Part shown: in pieces, positions 10,801 through 20,633 of the stretch
Position numbering within the stretch: the stretch's first letter is position 1
Layout of the letters: every line of letters begins with the position of its first letter
From: an uncultured bacterium
GTDB lineage: Bacteria > Verrucomicrobiota > Lentisphaeria > Victivallales > UBA1829
Assembly (NCBI GenBank): GCA_902780135.1
Contig: CACZEK010000008.1
Location: 39,554 to 103,553, forward strand
Direction: 5' to 3'
Length of the DNA: 64,000 nucleotides
Position numbers and translations under genes: made by a program
Notes under the pieces: model-generated
Told to the model about the DNA's origin: nothing
Database searches by the model: none
What the model saw: the letters and a program-made list of their open reading frames with translations, nothing else

Positions 10801-12268
10801 CGAGCGCGGCGTCGTTGCCCATGGACCCGACCGGCTCCTTGCCCTGCATCGCCATCGGCTTCAGGATCACGTCCATGTCCTCGCGTGTGTACCCGAAGAA
10901 ACGCTGCCTGCGCGTGAGGTCGTCTTCCGGCTGGGAGGCGGTGATGTCGGTGAAGAGGCCGTGGACGGAGAGGCGGTTTTCCTCGACCCAGCGGCGGTAC
11001 GGCTTGCTGCGCGCCAGACGGTTCTTGACCTCGGAATCCGGCACGATGCGATGGTTCTCCATGTCCAGCAGGATGATCTCGCCGGGTTTCAGCCTGCCCT
11101 TCAGCTCCACGTCCTCGGCGGGGATGTCCAGCACGCCGGTCTCGCTCGCGAGCACGAAAAGGCCGTCTTTACATTTTGTGTACCGTGCGGGACGCAGGCC
11201 GTTGCGGTCCAGGATCGCGCCCGCGTTCACGCCGTCGGAAAACGCGATGGCGGCGGGGCCGTCCCACGGCTCCATGAGCGCGGAGTGATATTCGAAGAAC
11301 CCGCGCACGTCGCGTCCCATATAATATTTCGCGCCCCACGCCTGCGGGATCAGCATCAGCATGGCGTGTTCCGGGGAACGCCCGGCGGCGACGAGCAATT
11401 CGAACATGTTGTCCAGCGAGGCGGAATCGCTTTGGCCGGGCTTGATCAGCGGAAGCAGTTTCGCGAGGTCGTCGCCGAACAGCCCGCTTTTCAGGAGGCG
11501 TTCGCGCGCCCGCATGGCGTTCAGGTTGCCGCGCAGGGTGTTGATCTCGCCGTTGTGCGCCAGGTAGCGGAACGGGTGCGCCAGCTGCCAGGTCGGGAAG
11601 GTGTTCGTGCTGTAGCGCTGGTGCACGATCGCGAGACGCGACCGGAACAGCTCGTCGTCGAGGTCGGGATAGAACTGTTCCAGCTGGGTCGCCAGCAGCA
11701 GTCCTTTATAGACGATATTGCGCGAGGACATGCTGCAGATGTAAAGGTCGAGCTTGCGCTTCTCGATCAGGCGGCGCATCACGAAGAGCTTGCGCTCGAA
11801 CGCCGCGTTGTCCTCGAAATCCCGTCCGTCGATGAAGAGCTGGCGGATCACGGGCATGTTCTTGCGGGCGGTGCGCCCGATCTTCTCCGGCACGACCGGG
11901 ACTTCGCGCCAGCCGAGGACGCCGCCGCCCTCCTCCCGGACGACCGCCTCGACAGCCTGTTCCGCGCCGAGTCCGCCGAAGATCATCGCCACGGCGTATT
12001 TGCCGGCTTCGGGCAGCTTCACGCCGGATTTCGCGCGGAAGAATTCGTCGGGCATGGAGAGCAGAAGCCCGGCGCCGTCGCCGGTCTCCGGGTCGCTCCC
12101 CGCCGCGCCGCGGTGCATCAGACGGCAAAGGATCGTAATGCCCTTTGTAACAATATCATGCGATGCGCGCCCGTTGAGGTCGGCGACCATGCCGACGCCG
12201 CACGCGTCGTGTTCCTGCCGCGGATCGTAAAGTCCCTGCGGATGCTGTCGGAAAATTTGCTGTTCCAT
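7856..12268 (-). CDS. gltB: Glutamate synthase large subunit
   Basis: A protein of 1470 residues with AAAGG before the start. The class II amidotransferase domain begins at the nucleophile Cys in EHDACGVGMV (residue 23), so a 22-residue propeptide should be removed. The central domain follows, then the FMN/2-oxoglutarate synthase barrel with SGEGGEN, AKPGEGGQLPG and the [3Fe-4S] cysteines of CLGCVMMRQCHSNTCPMG. The GXGXG helix domain ends the protein. It splits glutamine and channels ammonia to 2-oxoglutarate. It is transcribed from a near-perfect sigma-54 promoter and linked to gltD and the activator gene. Confidence 0.98.
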   Translation of the reverse strand: MEQQIFRQHPQGLYDPRQEHDACGVGMVADLNGRASHDIVTKGITILCRLMHRGAAGSDPETGDGAGLLLSMPDEFFRAKSGVKLPEAGKYAVAMIFGGLGAEQAVEAVVREEGGGVLGWREVPVVPEKIGRTARKNMPVIRQLFIDGRDFEDNAAFERKLFVMRRLIEKRKLDLYICSMSSRNIVYKGLLLATQLEQFYPDLDDELFRSRLAIVHQRYSTNTFPTWQLAHPFRYLAHNGEINTLRGNLNAMRARERLLKSGLFGDDLAKLLPLIKPGQSDSASLDNMFELLVAAGRSPEHAMLMLIPQAWGAKYYMGRDVRGFFEYHSALMEPWDGPAAIAFSDGVNAGAILDRNGLRPARYTKCKDGLFVLASETGVLDIPAEDVELKGRLKPGEIILLDMENHRIVPDSEVKNRLARSKPYRRWVEENRLSVHGLFTDITASQPEDDLTRRQRFFGYTREDMDVILKPMAMQGKEPVGSMGNDAALAVLSERPQLLFQYFKQLFAQVTNPPIDPIREELVMSLMTYIGNRGNILEETPEHARLIKLRRPVLTDDELRRLQNFGVQGYRSRTLSCGFPAEGGEAALRGALRSLEEQAVAAAKAGEHILILSDRDLPEGQAAIPSLLSCSAANRALVEAGLRPETGLIVQSGEVREVMHFALLLGYGATAVNPYLALATVSALANSGALGLDPVTAASNYINAVDKGLLKIMSKLGISTLRSYRSAQAFEAVGLNPDFLAEFLPGTASRVGGIGLAEIAHEAVLRASAAECAESPLLPGGGQYRYRKDGEAHLWTPESLGTFRQAVQKGDYGKFKEYSRMIDDQAHRLCTLRGLFQFKKTHAISVNEVESVESILKRFVSGAMSLGSLSPEAHECIAKAMNAVGAMSNSGEGGENAERFGTEFNSAIKQVASGRFGVTISYLRNARDIQIKMAQGAKPGEGGQLPGHKVNEFVAKIRHAMPGVTLISPPPHHDIYSIEDLAQLIYDLRNANPKARISVKLVSELGVGTVAAGVAKAHADVVLVSGHDGGTGASPLTSIKHAGLPWELGVAEAQQTLVLNGLRGKIKLQVDGQLKTGRDVVIAALLGAEEFGFATTILVCLGCVMMRQCHSNTCPMGVATQDPELRKRFAGKPEYIINFLRFIAQEVREHLASLGLHSLEEACGRSDLLETNHAVDFYKTIRLDFSKIFEQVKGGAVHFDASEAPYKLENFDRRAILPKLKLDGKKESVSAVITNSDRTAGAELAGIVAEKFGENTLAEDTIQVNLTGVAGQSFGAFLPKGVTLRLDGEANDFVGKGLSGGKIVIRPPESAGYPAEDNVIAGNVIGYGGTSGKIFLYGIAGERFAIRNSGMTLVAEGVGDHGCEYMTGGRVVVLGHVGVNFAAGMTGGLAYIYDEKGHFDLSCSTDGIDLESIESGTDAEHELKSLLEEYFHETGSKKAARMLSDWEQYRPKFVRIFPVEYRSALARAAR

Positions 12269-12319
12269 GTTTTTTGCCTTTCTTCGTCAAGTTCAAAAAG
12301 AAATAGATCGGCGGTATTT

Positions 12320-12337
12320 AAGCAAATCCCGTGCCAA
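12320..12337 (-). promoter_or_regulatory. Sigma-54 promoter of gltB-gltD-activator operon
   Basis: On the minus strand TTGGCACGGGATTTGCTT is an excellent -24/-12 element. The predicted start near 12310 leaves a ~42-base leader before gltB. It differs from the glnK promoter at one of 18 positions. Confidence 0.92.
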
Positions 12338-12370
12338 TGCTCGATTCAGCGGAAAACATGTCTTCCGGTT

Positions 12371-12416
12371 TTACAAGTTTTGTAATCGTGTAATCCCGCA
12401 TTTACACATTTTGTAA
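12371..12416. promoter_or_regulatory. Two perfect TTACA-N5-TGTAA sites shared by divergent sigma-54 promoters
   Basis: TTACA-AGTTT-TGTAA (12371-12385) and TTACA-CATTT-TGTAA (12402-12416) are perfect inverted repeats 31 bp apart, about three helical turns. A third inverted pair GTGTAA...TTACAC (12388-12407) lies between them. Their centres are about -68 and -99 from the predicted gltB start and about -67 and -98 from the predicted purF-like start, so one enhancer could serve both operons. The neighbouring GAF-AAA+ activator is the obvious candidate binder; that link is inference. Confidence 0.72.
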
Positions 12417-12448
12417 CGCCGGGTCCGCCGTTCCCGCCTCAAAGCCGT

Positions 12449-12466
12449 TTGGCATGTTTTATGCTT
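12449..12466 (+). promoter_or_regulatory. Sigma-54-like promoter of the purF-like/carA/pyrG/carB operon
   Basis: TTGGCATGTTTTATGCTT keeps the invariant GG and GC at the same 12-base distance as the glnK and gltB promoters, with ATGC for TTGC and TGGCAT for TGGCAC. The predicted start is near 12476, ~52 bases before the purF-like start. It is weaker than its divergent partner. Confidence 0.7.
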
Positions 12467-12527
12467 TACTAGACCCCGGAAAACAATGTCAAAATCGTTT
12501 CAACTCCGTACCGAAAGGAACACCGCA

Positions 12528-14249
12528 ATGTCTGATGCGGTCAAACATGAATGCGCAGTCGCGCTGCTCCGGCTCCGCAAGCCGCAGGAATACTATTTCA
12601 GCAAGTACGGCAGCGCCGACTACGGATTCAGCAAGATGGCGCTGCTGCTCGAAAAACAGCACAACCGCGGACAGGACGGCGCGGGGATCGCGTCGCTGGA
12701 CCTCGCGCCGGAACCCGGCCTGCCGGCATACCGCGTGGAACGCTCCGCCGCATCGGAGGACCCGCTCGCCGACCTGCTGGGACGCTGCGGGGGCGCGCCG
12801 GGATTCGACGGCGGGCTCCTGCTGGGGCATCTGCGGTACGCGACGTACGGGCGGCACGAGGAATCCGCCTGCCATCCGTTCGTTCACGATTCGAACTGCC
12901 TGCGCCGGACGCTGCTGCTCGCGGGGAATTTCAACCTCACGGGCGCGCACGACCTCTTTGACAAGTTTCTGAGGCTGGGACACCATCCGAAGAGCAAGGC
13001 GGACGGCTACCTGATCCTCCAGATCATCGCGCACTACCTGGAACAGGACTCCAATCTTCACCCCGGTTCGCCGGACTGGGCGAAGATCCTGCGGCAGGCA
13101 TTGAACGGGCTTGACGGCGCGTTCACGCTCTGCGGCTTCAACGGCGCGGGCGATGCTTTTACGATCCGGGACCCCCATGCGATACGTCCCGGATATTTTT
13201 ATTTCGACGACGAGGTCTTCGCGGCGGCGAGCGAACGACCCGCGATCCAGGCGGCGTTCGACTGCGCCACGTCCGAAGTCATGGAGATCCCGCCGGGCAA
13301 GGCGGTGATCGCGCGTGCGGACGGCGGCGTGGAAATCCTCGACTGCCTGGACCAGGCGGAACGCCGCAGCTGCGTCTTCGAGCGCATCTACTTCTCGCGG
13401 CCGAACGACGCGGACATCCACCGGGAGCGCAAACGCCTGGGCAAGTCGCTGGTCCCGGCGGTGCTTCAGGCGGCGGACAACGATTTCGAAGCGACGTTCT
13501 TCAGCTACATCCCGAACTCCGCGCGCGTCAGCTTCCACGGCATGCTGGAAACGCTCTTCACGATGGCGGCGCATCAGGACCGGAGCGTGCGCTTCGGGGA
13601 GATCGCGGTCAAGGACGCGAAATTCCGCACGTTCATCGCCGACGCCGACAGCCGCCGCGAGCTCTACATGCACGTCTACGACGTGACCTACGGGCTGATC
13701 CGGCCCGGCGTGGACACCCTGGTCGTGCTGGACGACTCCATCGTGCGCGGCAACACCATGCGCAACGCGATCCTGCCGATCCTCGACCGCCTCGGGCCGA
13801 AACGCGTCATCGTGGCGAGCTCAGCGCCCCCGGTCAAATACCCCGACTGCTACGGCATCGACATGGCATGCGCGGGCGACCTGGCGGCGTTCCAGGCGGC
13901 GGTCGCGATCCTGAAACGGACCGGACGCGAAGACGTGCTGAACCGCGCATGCGAGGCGGCGCGGAAATCGCTGTCCGGCGGCGCGCCCAACGAAAACCAC
14001 ATGCGCGACATCTACGACGCCGTCGAGGAGGAGGAACTTCACGCGGAGATCGCGCGGCTCCTCACGCCGCCCGGACTCAAGGCGGAGCTCAAGGTCGTCT
14101 ACCAGACCGTCGAGGCGCTGCATTCCTGCTGCACGGACTACCCCGGCGACTGGTATTTCACGGGGGACTATCCCACGCCCGGCGGCGTCCGCACCGCCAA
14201 CCGCGCGCTGGTGAACTACATGGAAAACAATCAGGAAAGAGCATACTGA
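12528..14249 (+). CDS. Amidophosphoribosyltransferase-like (PurF paralogue)
   Basis: A protein of 573 residues. The start at 12528 is preferred because AAAGGAA lies 9 bases upstream; an in-frame ATG at 12486 has none. The N-terminus [11 protein letters not shown] puts a candidate nucleophile Cys at residue 9 behind a short propeptide, followed by [10 protein letters not shown], a class II amidotransferase motif. The C-terminal phosphoribosyltransferase half has the PRPP motif [12 protein letters not shown]. It is longer and more divergent than classic PurF, and resembles a PurF-like branch I associate with Bacteroidetes genomes. It should make phosphoribosylamine from PRPP and glutamine, but another acceptor is possible. 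carA starts one base after its stop. Confidence 0.8.
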   Translation: MSDAVKHECAVALLRLRKPQEYYFSKYGSADYGFSKMALLLEKQHNRGQDGAGIASLDLAPEPGLPAYRVERSAASEDPLADLLGRCGGAPGFDGGLLLGHLRYATYGRHEESACHPFVHDSNCLRRTLLLAGNFNLTGAHDLFDKFLRLGHHPKSKADGYLILQIIAHYLEQDSNLHPGSPDWAKILRQALNGLDGAFTLCGFNGAGDAFTIRDPHAIRPGYFYFDDEVFAAASERPAIQAAFDCATSEVMEIPPGKAVIARADGGVEILDCLDQAERRSCVFERIYFSRPNDADIHRERKRLGKSLVPAVLQAADNDFEATFFSYIPNSARVSFHGMLETLFTMAAHQDRSVRFGEIAVKDAKFRTFIADADSRRELYMHVYDVTYGLIRPGVDTLVVLDDSIVRGNTMRNAILPILDRLGPKRVIVASSAPPVKYPDCYGIDMACAGDLAAFQAAVAILKRTGREDVLNRACEAARKSLSGGAPNENHMRDIYDAVEEEELHAEIARLLTPPGLKAELKVVYQTVEALHSCCTDYPGDWYFTGDYPTPGGVRTANRALVNYMENNQERAY

Positions 14250-14250
14250 A

Positions 14251-15369
14251 ATGAACGAATATCAGGATTTGTGGGAACGGCAGCGCGAACGGAAGGCGTT
14301 CCTCGCGCTCGCCGACGGGACGGTGTTTCACGGATACGCGTTCGGCGATCCGCACGACCGCACGGGCGAAGCGGTGTTCAACACCGGCATGACCGGATAC
14401 CAGGAGATCATTTCCGACCCGTCCTACGCGGGGCAGTTCGTGACGCTCACGACGGCGGAGGTCGGCAACTACGGCTGCACGCAGGAGGACATGGAGTCGC
14501 GGAGCCTCTTCCTGAACGGCCTGATCGTGCAGGAACTCAACCCCGCCTCGAACTGGCGTTCCCGCGAGGAGCTGTCCGCGATCATGGCGCGCTACGGCAA
14601 GCCCGGCCTCGCCGGGGTCGACACGCGCGCGCTGACCTTGCATCTGCGTACGAACGGCAGCCAGAAAGCCTATCTGCATGTGAGCGAGGAGGCGATTTCG
14701 GAGGAAGAAGCCGTGAAGCGGGCGCAGGCGTGGGAGGGCCTGGAAGGGCAGGACTACGCATCCGTCGTGACGACGCCGGTCCCGTACGACTGGAACGACG
14801 AGGGAGAATTCCATGTGGTCGTGTACGATTTCGGCGTGAAATACAACATCCTGCGGATGCTCGCCGCGCGCGGCATGCGCGTGACGGTCGTCCCCGCCTC
14901 GACGCCGCCCGAAGAAGTCCTGGCAGCGAAACCGGACGGCATCTTCCTCTCCAACGGCCCCGCCGACCCGTCCGCCGTGACCTACGCCATCGAAAACATC
15001 CGCGTCCTGCTGGGACACAAGATCCCGACGATGGGGATCTGCCTCGGGCACCAGCTGCTCGGGCTGGCGTGCGGCGCGAAGTGCGGCCGCCTGAAATTCG
15101 GGCATCACGGCTGCAACCACCCCGTCAGGAACATCCTGACCGGCGAGGTCGCGATCTCCAGCCAGAACCACAATTTCGCGCTGGCGGACCTGCCCGCCGA
15201 GCTTGAGCTCACGCACATCAATCTCAACGACAATACGATAGAAGGGATCCGCCACAAAACGCTCCCCGCGTTCAGCGTGCAGTACCACCCGGAGGCAGCT
15301 CCCGGTCCGCACGACGCCGCGGGGCTTTTCGACGCGTTCCGCAAACTCATGGAGGAAAAAAGAGCATGA
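14251..15369 (+). CDS. carA: Carbamoyl-phosphate synthase small (glutaminase) subunit
   Basis: A protein of 372 residues. The N-terminal CarA domain has [17 protein letters not shown] and [15 protein letters not shown]. The class I amidotransferase domain has the nucleophile Cys in [15 protein letters not shown] and the His/Glu pair in [14 protein letters not shown]. It hydrolyses glutamine and passes ammonia to CarB. The gene starts one base after the purF-like stop and overlaps pyrG by four bases, so translation is coupled. Confidence 0.97.
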   Translation: MNEYQDLWERQRERKAFLALADGTVFHGYAFGDPHDRTGEAVFNTGMTGYQEIISDPSYAGQFVTLTTAEVGNYGCTQEDMESRSLFLNGLIVQELNPASNWRSREELSAIMARYGKPGLAGVDTRALTLHLRTNGSQKAYLHVSEEAISEEEAVKRAQAWEGLEGQDYASVVTTPVPYDWNDEGEFHVVVYDFGVKYNILRMLAARGMRVTVVPASTPPEEVLAAKPDGIFLSNGPADPSAVTYAIENIRVLLGHKIPTMGICLGHQLLGLACGAKCGRLKFGHHGCNHPVRNILTGEVAISSQNHNFALADLPAELELTHINLNDNTIEGIRHKTLPAFSVQYHPEAAPGPHDAAGLFDAFRKLMEEKRA

Positions 15370-16985
15370 AAACGAAACACATCTTCATCACGGGCGGAGT
15401 CGTCTCCAGCCTCGGCAAAGGCATCACCGGAGCCGCCCTCGCATTCCTCCTGAAACAGCGCGGATACCGCGTGGCGATGCAGAAGCTCGACCCGTATCTG
15501 AACGTGGACCCCGGCACCATGAGCCCGTACCAGCACGGCGAAGTCTTCGTGACCGACGACGGCGCGGAAACCGACCTCGACCTCGGCCACTACGAACGCA
15601 TCGCCGGCGTCACGTGCTCCCACGCCAGCAACTACACCTCCGGCAGGATCTACGGCAGCGTCATCGCACGCGAACGCGCCGGCGGCTACCTCGGCGGCAC
15701 CGTGCAGGTCGTCCCCCACATCACCGACGAGATCAAGGCGGCGATCCGCTCGCTGGAGAGCGACGACGTGGACATCGCGATCACGGAGATCGGCGGCACC
15801 ACGGGCGACATCGAAAGCCTGCCGTTCCAGGAGGCCACCCGCCAGTTCAAGCTGGAGGCCCCCGCGGGCGACGCGATCTTCATCCACCTCACGCTCGTGC
15901 CGTTCATCCGCGCGGCGAAGGAACTGAAGACGAAGCCCAGCCAGCACTCCGTGGCCGCGCTCCGCAGCATCGGCATCGTGCCGGACATCCTCGTGTGCCG
16001 GTCCGAGGTGCCGATGGAGGAGGAGCACCTGAACAAGCTGTCGCTCTTCTGCAACGTGCGGCGCGAGTGCGTGATCGAGGAGCTGGACGTGCAGAACTCC
16101 ATTTACGAGGTGCCGCTGGAGCTGGAGGAACAGCAGTTCGACACGCGCGTGCTGGAACTGCTTCACCTGGAGCCGCGCACCATCGACCTGAACGGCTACT
16201 GCAAGTGGCTGGAAGGCGTGCTGCACCCGCGGAACAAATGCACGATCGCGGTCGTCGGCAAGTACATCCGCCACCAGGACGCCTACAAGAGCATCTACGA
16301 ATCGCTCAGCCACGCAGGGATCAAGCATTCCTGCAAGGTCGACGTCCGCAAGATCGAATCCGAGGAATTCATGAGCTCCGATCCGGCCGCGCTGCTGAAC
16401 GGCGTGGACGGCATCCTGGTGCCCGGCGGATTCGGGACGCGCGGCGTGGACGGCAAGATCAAAGCCATCGAATACGCCCGCACGCACAAGATACCGTTCC
16501 TGGGCATCTGCCTGGGCATGCAGTGCGCCGTGATCGAGTTCGCGCGGGACGTCCTCGGCCTCGCCGACGCCGACAGCTCCGAGTTCAACGAGCATACGAC
16601 GAACCCCGTCATCGACCTCATGGACGAACAGCGCACCATTCACGACAAGGGCGGCACCATGCGCCTCGGCGCGTACGACTGCGACCTGGTCCCCGGCTCG
16701 CTCGCGGAACGCCTCTACGGCGAGGCGCACATCCGCGAACGCCACCGCCACCGCTACGAGTTCAATCCGAAGTACCGCGACGCGCTCGAATCCGCCGGAC
16801 TGCACATCAGCGGCGTGAATCCGCAGCGCGGCCTCGTGGAGATCGTCGAGATCCCGGACCACCCGTTCTTCATCGGCTGCCAGTTCCACCCCGAATTCAA
16901 ATCCCGCCCCATGCACGCGCATCCGCTCTTCGACGGGCTCGTGGAAGCGGCGCTGAAAGGTCGTCAAAATGCCGAAACGCACTGA
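15366..16985 (+). CDS. pyrG: CTP synthase (glutamine-hydrolysing)
   Basis: A protein of 539 residues, the normal length. The amidoligase domain starts with [20 protein letters not shown] and carries [20 protein letters not shown]. The C-terminal class I amidotransferase has Cys in [17 protein letters not shown] and the catalytic HPE in [11 protein letters not shown]. It converts UTP, ATP and glutamine into CTP. It sits between carA and carB, overlapping carA by 4 bases and carB by 17, an unusual place for pyrG but one that keeps glutamine-dependent pyrimidine steps together. Confidence 0.98.
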   Translation: MKTKHIFITGGVVSSLGKGITGAALAFLLKQRGYRVAMQKLDPYLNVDPGTMSPYQHGEVFVTDDGAETDLDLGHYERIAGVTCSHASNYTSGRIYGSVIARERAGGYLGGTVQVVPHITDEIKAAIRSLESDDVDIAITEIGGTTGDIESLPFQEATRQFKLEAPAGDAIFIHLTLVPFIRAAKELKTKPSQHSVAALRSIGIVPDILVCRSEVPMEEEHLNKLSLFCNVRRECVIEELDVQNSIYEVPLELEEQQFDTRVLELLHLEPRTIDLNGYCKWLEGVLHPRNKCTIAVVGKYIRHQDAYKSIYESLSHAGIKHSCKVDVRKIESEEFMSSDPAALLNGVDGILVPGGFGTRGVDGKIKAIEYARTHKIPFLGICLGMQCAVIEFARDVLGLADADSSEFNEHTTNPVIDLMDEQRTIHDKGGTMRLGAYDCDLVPGSLAERLYGEAHIRERHRHRYEFNPKYRDALESAGLHISGVNPQRGLVEIVEIPDHPFFIGCQFHPEFKSRPMHAHPLFDGLVEAALKGRQNAETH

Positions 16986-19900
16986 CATCCAGAAGATCCT
17001 GCTGATCGGGTCCGGCCCGATCGTCATCGGCCAGGGCTGCGAGTTCGACTATTCCGGCGTGCAGGCATGCAAGGTGCTGAAACAGGACGGGTTCGAGGTC
17101 GTGCTCGTGAACTCCAACCCGGCGACCGTCATGACCGACCCCGAGCTCGCCGACCGCACCTACATCGAACCGCTCACGTGCGACATCCTCCACGAGATCA
17201 TCCGGCGCGAACGCCCGGACGCCATATTGCCGACGCTCGGCGGCCAGACCGCGCTGAACCTCGCCATGGAGCTGAACAAGAACGGCATCCTGAAACGCTA
17301 CCACGTCGAGCTGATCGGCGCCAGCGCGGACGCCATCGCGCGCGCCGAGGACCGCCAGCTCTTCAAGAAGACCATGCAGGACCTCGGGCTCGACCTGCCG
17401 CAGTCCGGCTCCGCGCACTCCGAAAGCGAGGCGGACGCCATCGCGCGCACCATCGGCACGTGGCCGCTCATCATCCGGCCCGGGTTCACGCTCGGCGGAA
17501 CGGGCGGCGGCATCGCGCACGACGAGGAGGAATTCCGCGAGATCGTGCGGCGCGGCCTGGAAGCCAGCCTCAACCACGAGGTCCTGATCGAAGAATCCCT
17601 GCTCGGATGGAAAGAATTCGAAATGGAGGTCATGCGCGACAAGAAAGGCTCCAGCGTCATCGTCTGCTCCATCGAAAACCTCGACCCGATGGGCGTCCAC
17701 ACCGGCGACTCCATCACCGTCGCGCCCATCCAGACGCTCACCGACCGCGAATACCAGGAGATGCGCGACGACTCCCTGCGCGTGCTCGCCGCGATCGGCG
17801 TGGAGACCGGCGGGTCGAACGTGCAGTGGGCGGTCAACCCGGACACCGGACGCCGCATCATCATCGAGATGAACCCGCGCGTGTCGCGTTCGAGCGCGCT
17901 CGCATCGAAGGCGACCGGATTCCCCATCGCGAAGATCGCCGCCAAGCTCGCGGTCGGCTACACGCTGGACGAGCTCCGCAACGACATCACGGGCAGCACG
18001 CCGAGCTGCTTCGAACCCGCGCTCGACTATATCGTGACGAAGATCCCGCGGTTCACGTTCGAGAAGTTCCCCGCCGCCGACCCCACGCTCGGCACCCAGA
18101 TGAAGTCCGTCGGCGAGGTCATGGCGATCGGCCGCAACTTCAAACAGAGCCTCCAGAAAGCGCTGCGTTCGCTCGAAACGGGCCGTGCCGGGTTCGGCGC
18201 GGACGGCAAGGACGCGGCGTTCGAGTCCGCCCCGGACGAGGTGCTGGAGGAAAAGCTCGTGAAGCCGAACGCGGACCGCATTTTCTGGCTGCGCGCGGCG
18301 TTCAAGCGCGGCTGGGACGTCGAAAAAGTCTTCTCCCTCACGAAGATCGACCGCTTCTTCCTGCGGCATCTGCGCGAACTCGCCATGTTCGAGGACGAGA
18401 TCGCGTCCGCCGGGACGCTCGACGGCCTCGCCGCCGATCCTGCTCTGTTCAGACAGGCGAAGGAATTCGGGTTCAGCGACCGCCAGATCGCGTTCCTGCT
18501 GCACGCGACCGAATCCGCCGTCGCCGCGAAACGCAAACAATCAGGCCTGGTGCCGAGCTTCGGCGCGGTCGACACCTGCGCGGGCGAATTCGAGGCGATC
18601 ACGCCGTATTACTACAGCTCCTACGCGGACGCGGGCGAACCCGTGCGCCCGAGGGGCGACAAAAAGTCGATCATGGTGCTGGGCGGCGGCCCGAACCGCA
18701 TCGGACAGGGCATCGAGTTCGACTACTGCTGCTGCCACGCGGCGTTCGCGCTGCGCAAGGCGGGCTATGAGGTCGTGATGGTGAACTCCAACCCGGAGAC
18801 CGTCTCCACCGACTACGACACCAGCGACAAGCTCTACTTCGAGCCGCTCACGCTCGAGGACATCATGCACATCTACGAGCGCGAACAGTGTTCCGGCGTG
18901 ATCGTGCAGTTCGGCGGGCAGACGCCGCTGAACCTGGCGCAGGCGCTGAAGGCCGCCGGAGCGAACGTGATCGGCACCAGCCCGGACGACATCGACCTCG
19001 CCGAGGACCGCGACTACTTCAAGCAGCTCGCCACGAAGATCGGCATCCTCCAGCCGGAAAGCGGCATCGCGCACACCGTGGACGAGGCGCTCGCCATCGC
19101 GGAACAGATCGGCTACCCCGTGCTCGTGCGGCCGAGTTTCGTGCTCGGCGGACGCGGCATGGTGATCGTCTACAAGGAAAAATACCTGCGCAAGTTCGCC
19201 GAGGAGGCGGCGCGCGTCGCCGAGGGGAAGCCCATCCTCATCGACCGGTTCCTGGAGAACGCGATCGAGCTGGACGTGGACTGCATTTCCGACGGCGAGA
19301 CGACCGTGATCGGCGCGATCCTGGAGCACGTCGAGCCCGCGGGATGCCATTCCGGCGACTCCGCCAGCGTGACCCCGCCGATGAACCTGTCCCGGGAGAT
19401 CCTGGAGCAGATCCGCGTCTACGCCCGCGAGTTCGCCGCCGCGCTCCATGTGAACGGGCTCATGAACATGCAGCTCGCGGTCAAGGACAATAAGATCTAC
19501 ATGATCGAGGTCAATCCGCGCGCGTCCCGCACGATCCCGTTCGTCAGCAAGGCGATCGGCGTGCACCTCGCCGGACTCGCCGCGCTCTGCATGACCGGGC
19601 GCAAGCTCGCCGACCTCGGATTCACGCGCGAAGTCGTGCTGCCGTATACCGCCGTGAAGGAGGCCGTGTTCCCGTTCGTGAAGTTCCCCGGCGTCGACAT
19701 CGTGCTGACCCCGGAGATGAAGTCGACGGGCGAGGTGATGTGCCTCGACCCCGACTGGGGAATCGCGTACCTGAAAAGCCAGCTCGCCGCCGGGTCGCGC
19801 CTGCCGAAACAGGGCAGCGTGTTCCTGTCGGTCCGCGACCAGGACAAGCCGCGCATCGTGGACGTCGCGCGCAAGCTCGTGGACCTCGGATTCCGGCTGT

Positions 19901-20241
19901 ACGCCACGCTCGGCACCTCCACGCTGCTCTGCAACGAGGGCATCCGCGTGAACGCGCTCTTCCGCATCTCGAAGGGGCGTCCGAACCTGCTCGACCTCAT
20001 CCACGAGGGCGAGATCCAGTGGGTCATCAACACCTCGGAAAACGGCGCGGAAGCCATGGTCGACGAAATCCGCATGCGCTCCAAGTCGATCGCGGCGGGA
20101 ATCCCGATCACCACGACCATCGCGGGCGCGGAAGCCGCCGTCGACGGCCTGCGCGACCAGCTCGAATTCGGGCGTTTCGAGGTCAGCTGCCTCCAGGAAT
20201 ACCACCGCCACATCCAGCAGGCCGCGTGCACTCGGGAATGA
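16969..20241 (+). CDS. carB: Carbamoyl-phosphate synthase large subunit
   Basis: A protein of 1090 residues. Two homologous ATP-grasp halves are visible: [19 protein letters not shown] with [14 protein letters not shown] in the first, and [18 protein letters not shown] with [14 protein letters not shown] in the second. The C-terminal allosteric domain (from ~960) includes [19 protein letters not shown] and [14 protein letters not shown]. It makes carbamoyl phosphate for pyrimidines and arginine from bicarbonate, ATP and CarA-derived ammonia. It is the last gene of the operon. The start is set by similarity and overlaps pyrG. Confidence 0.98.
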   Translation: MPKRTDIQKILLIGSGPIVIGQGCEFDYSGVQACKVLKQDGFEVVLVNSNPATVMTDPELADRTYIEPLTCDILHEIIRRERPDAILPTLGGQTALNLAMELNKNGILKRYHVELIGASADAIARAEDRQLFKKTMQDLGLDLPQSGSAHSESEADAIARTIGTWPLIIRPGFTLGGTGGGIAHDEEEFREIVRRGLEASLNHEVLIEESLLGWKEFEMEVMRDKKGSSVIVCSIENLDPMGVHTGDSITVAPIQTLTDREYQEMRDDSLRVLAAIGVETGGSNVQWAVNPDTGRRIIIEMNPRVSRSSALASKATGFPIAKIAAKLAVGYTLDELRNDITGSTPSCFEPALDYIVTKIPRFTFEKFPAADPTLGTQMKSVGEVMAIGRNFKQSLQKALRSLETGRAGFGADGKDAAFESAPDEVLEEKLVKPNADRIFWLRAAFKRGWDVEKVFSLTKIDRFFLRHLRELAMFEDEIASAGTLDGLAADPALFRQAKEFGFSDRQIAFLLHATESAVAAKRKQSGLVPSFGAVDTCAGEFEAITPYYYSSYADAGEPVRPRGDKKSIMVLGGGPNRIGQGIEFDYCCCHAAFALRKAGYEVVMVNSNPETVSTDYDTSDKLYFEPLTLEDIMHIYEREQCSGVIVQFGGQTPLNLAQALKAAGANVIGTSPDDIDLAEDRDYFKQLATKIGILQPESGIAHTVDEALAIAEQIGYPVLVRPSFVLGGRGMVIVYKEKYLRKFAEEAARVAEGKPILIDRFLENAIELDVDCISDGETTVIGAILEHVEPAGCHSGDSASVTPPMNLSREILEQIRVYAREFAAALHVNGLMNMQLAVKDNKIYMIEVNPRASRTIPFVSKAIGVHLAGLAALCMTGRKLADLGFTREVVLPYTAVKEAVFPFVKFPGVDIVLTPEMKSTGEVMCLDPDWGIAYLKSQLAAGSRLPKQGSVFLSVRDQDKPRIVDVARKLVDLGFRLYATLGTSTLLCNEGIRVNALFRISKGRPNLLDLIHEGEIQWVINTSENGAEAMVDEIRMRSKSIAAGIPITTTIAGAEAAVDGLRDQLEFGRFEVSCLQEYHRHIQQAACTRE

Positions 20242-20390
20242 CGGCTCCGCTCCGTTGAGACAGGCATGACCGCACGCGACATCAAGGCCCAGGGGGCATG
20301 CGGATGACGAAAGGAATCCCGCGCGCCCCCGATTCATAAAATACACGTTTATTTGCAGTTATATTTTTTGCAAAAAGACGAGAACCGCGG

Positions 20391-20419
20391 TTGACTTTTT
20401 CGGGAAACGGGTGTAGATT
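20391..20419 (+). promoter_or_regulatory. Sigma-70 promoter of the aromatic leader/DAHP synthase operon
   Basis: TTGACT (20391-20396), a 17-base spacer and TAGATT (20414-20419). The predicted start near 20426 falls only about three bases before the leader-peptide ATG, so the leader mRNA may be leaderless. Confidence 0.75.
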
Positions 20420-20428
20420 AATAGCATT

Positions 20429-20494
20429 ATGAAAACTTATTCCGTGAACAGCAGCATTCGATTTTACGGCTTCTTCTGGCGATTTAACGCCTGA
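20429..20494 (+). CDS. 21-residue aromatic-rich leader peptide (attenuation control)
   Basis: ATG at 20429 and TGA at 20492-20494 enclose 21 codons. Residues 12-19 read FYGFFWRF, six aromatic residues out of eight; the whole peptide has four Phe, two Tyr and one Trp. This mirrors leader peptides of pheA, trp and related operons, where ribosome stalling at scarce charged tRNA decides whether transcription continues. It sits directly before an attenuator and a gene for aromatic amino acid synthesis. There is little room for a ribosome-binding site upstream. Stalling at Phe codons is the most likely signal. Confidence 0.82.
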   Translation: MKTYSVNSSIRFYGFFWRFNA

Positions 20495-20578
20495 CGAAGC
20501 CCGTTTGCACGTGTACACGCGAAAGCCATGAAACCAGACGGGTTCTGCCTCGAATAAGGCACGACCCGTTTTCTTTTT
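20468..20578 (+). promoter_or_regulatory. Transcription attenuator with alternative hairpins
   Basis: Four pairing segments can be seen. Segment 1 is GGCTTC (20468-20473, inside the Phe/Trp codons) and segment 2 is GAAGCC (20496-20501), which pair perfectly. Segment 2 extended (GAAGCCCGT) can instead pair with segment 3 ACGGGTTC (20538-20545). Segment 3 with segment 4 (ACCCGT, 20564-20569, plus inner TGCCT/AGGCA) forms a terminator ending in a T-rich run. A ribosome stalled on segment 1 would free segment 2, form 2:3 and prevent termination. Confidence 0.8.
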
Positions 20579-20592
20579 CCCAGCAGACACAG

Positions 20593-20633
20593 CCGCATCC
20601 GGGCCGATCGACCCGAATGCGGTTTTTCTTTTT
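20593..20633 (+). terminator. Second terminator hairpin in the leader
   Basis: CCGCAT-CC-GGG pairs with CCC-GA-ATGCGG and is followed by TTTTTCTTTTT. It lies between the attenuator and the structural gene, so transcripts face two terminators in series. No antiterminator partner is obvious. Confidence 0.75.

Noticed and set aside
11169..11183. TTACA-TTTTG-TGTAC inside gltB, similar to the enhancer sites
   Set aside because: One mismatch, far inside a coding region, no promoter element near; probably chance.
5099..12385. A 2428-codon plus-strand frame opposite the activator, gltD and gltB
   Set aside because: It is antisense to three strongly recognised genes; high third-position GC keeps the opposite frame open. 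Its Asp/Glu/Ala/Val-rich translation has no domain.
12486..12527. Upstream ATG giving a 14-residue longer PurF-like protein
   Set aside because: No ribosome-binding site, only ~10 bases from the predicted transcript start, and it would lengthen the propeptide before the nucleophile Cys.
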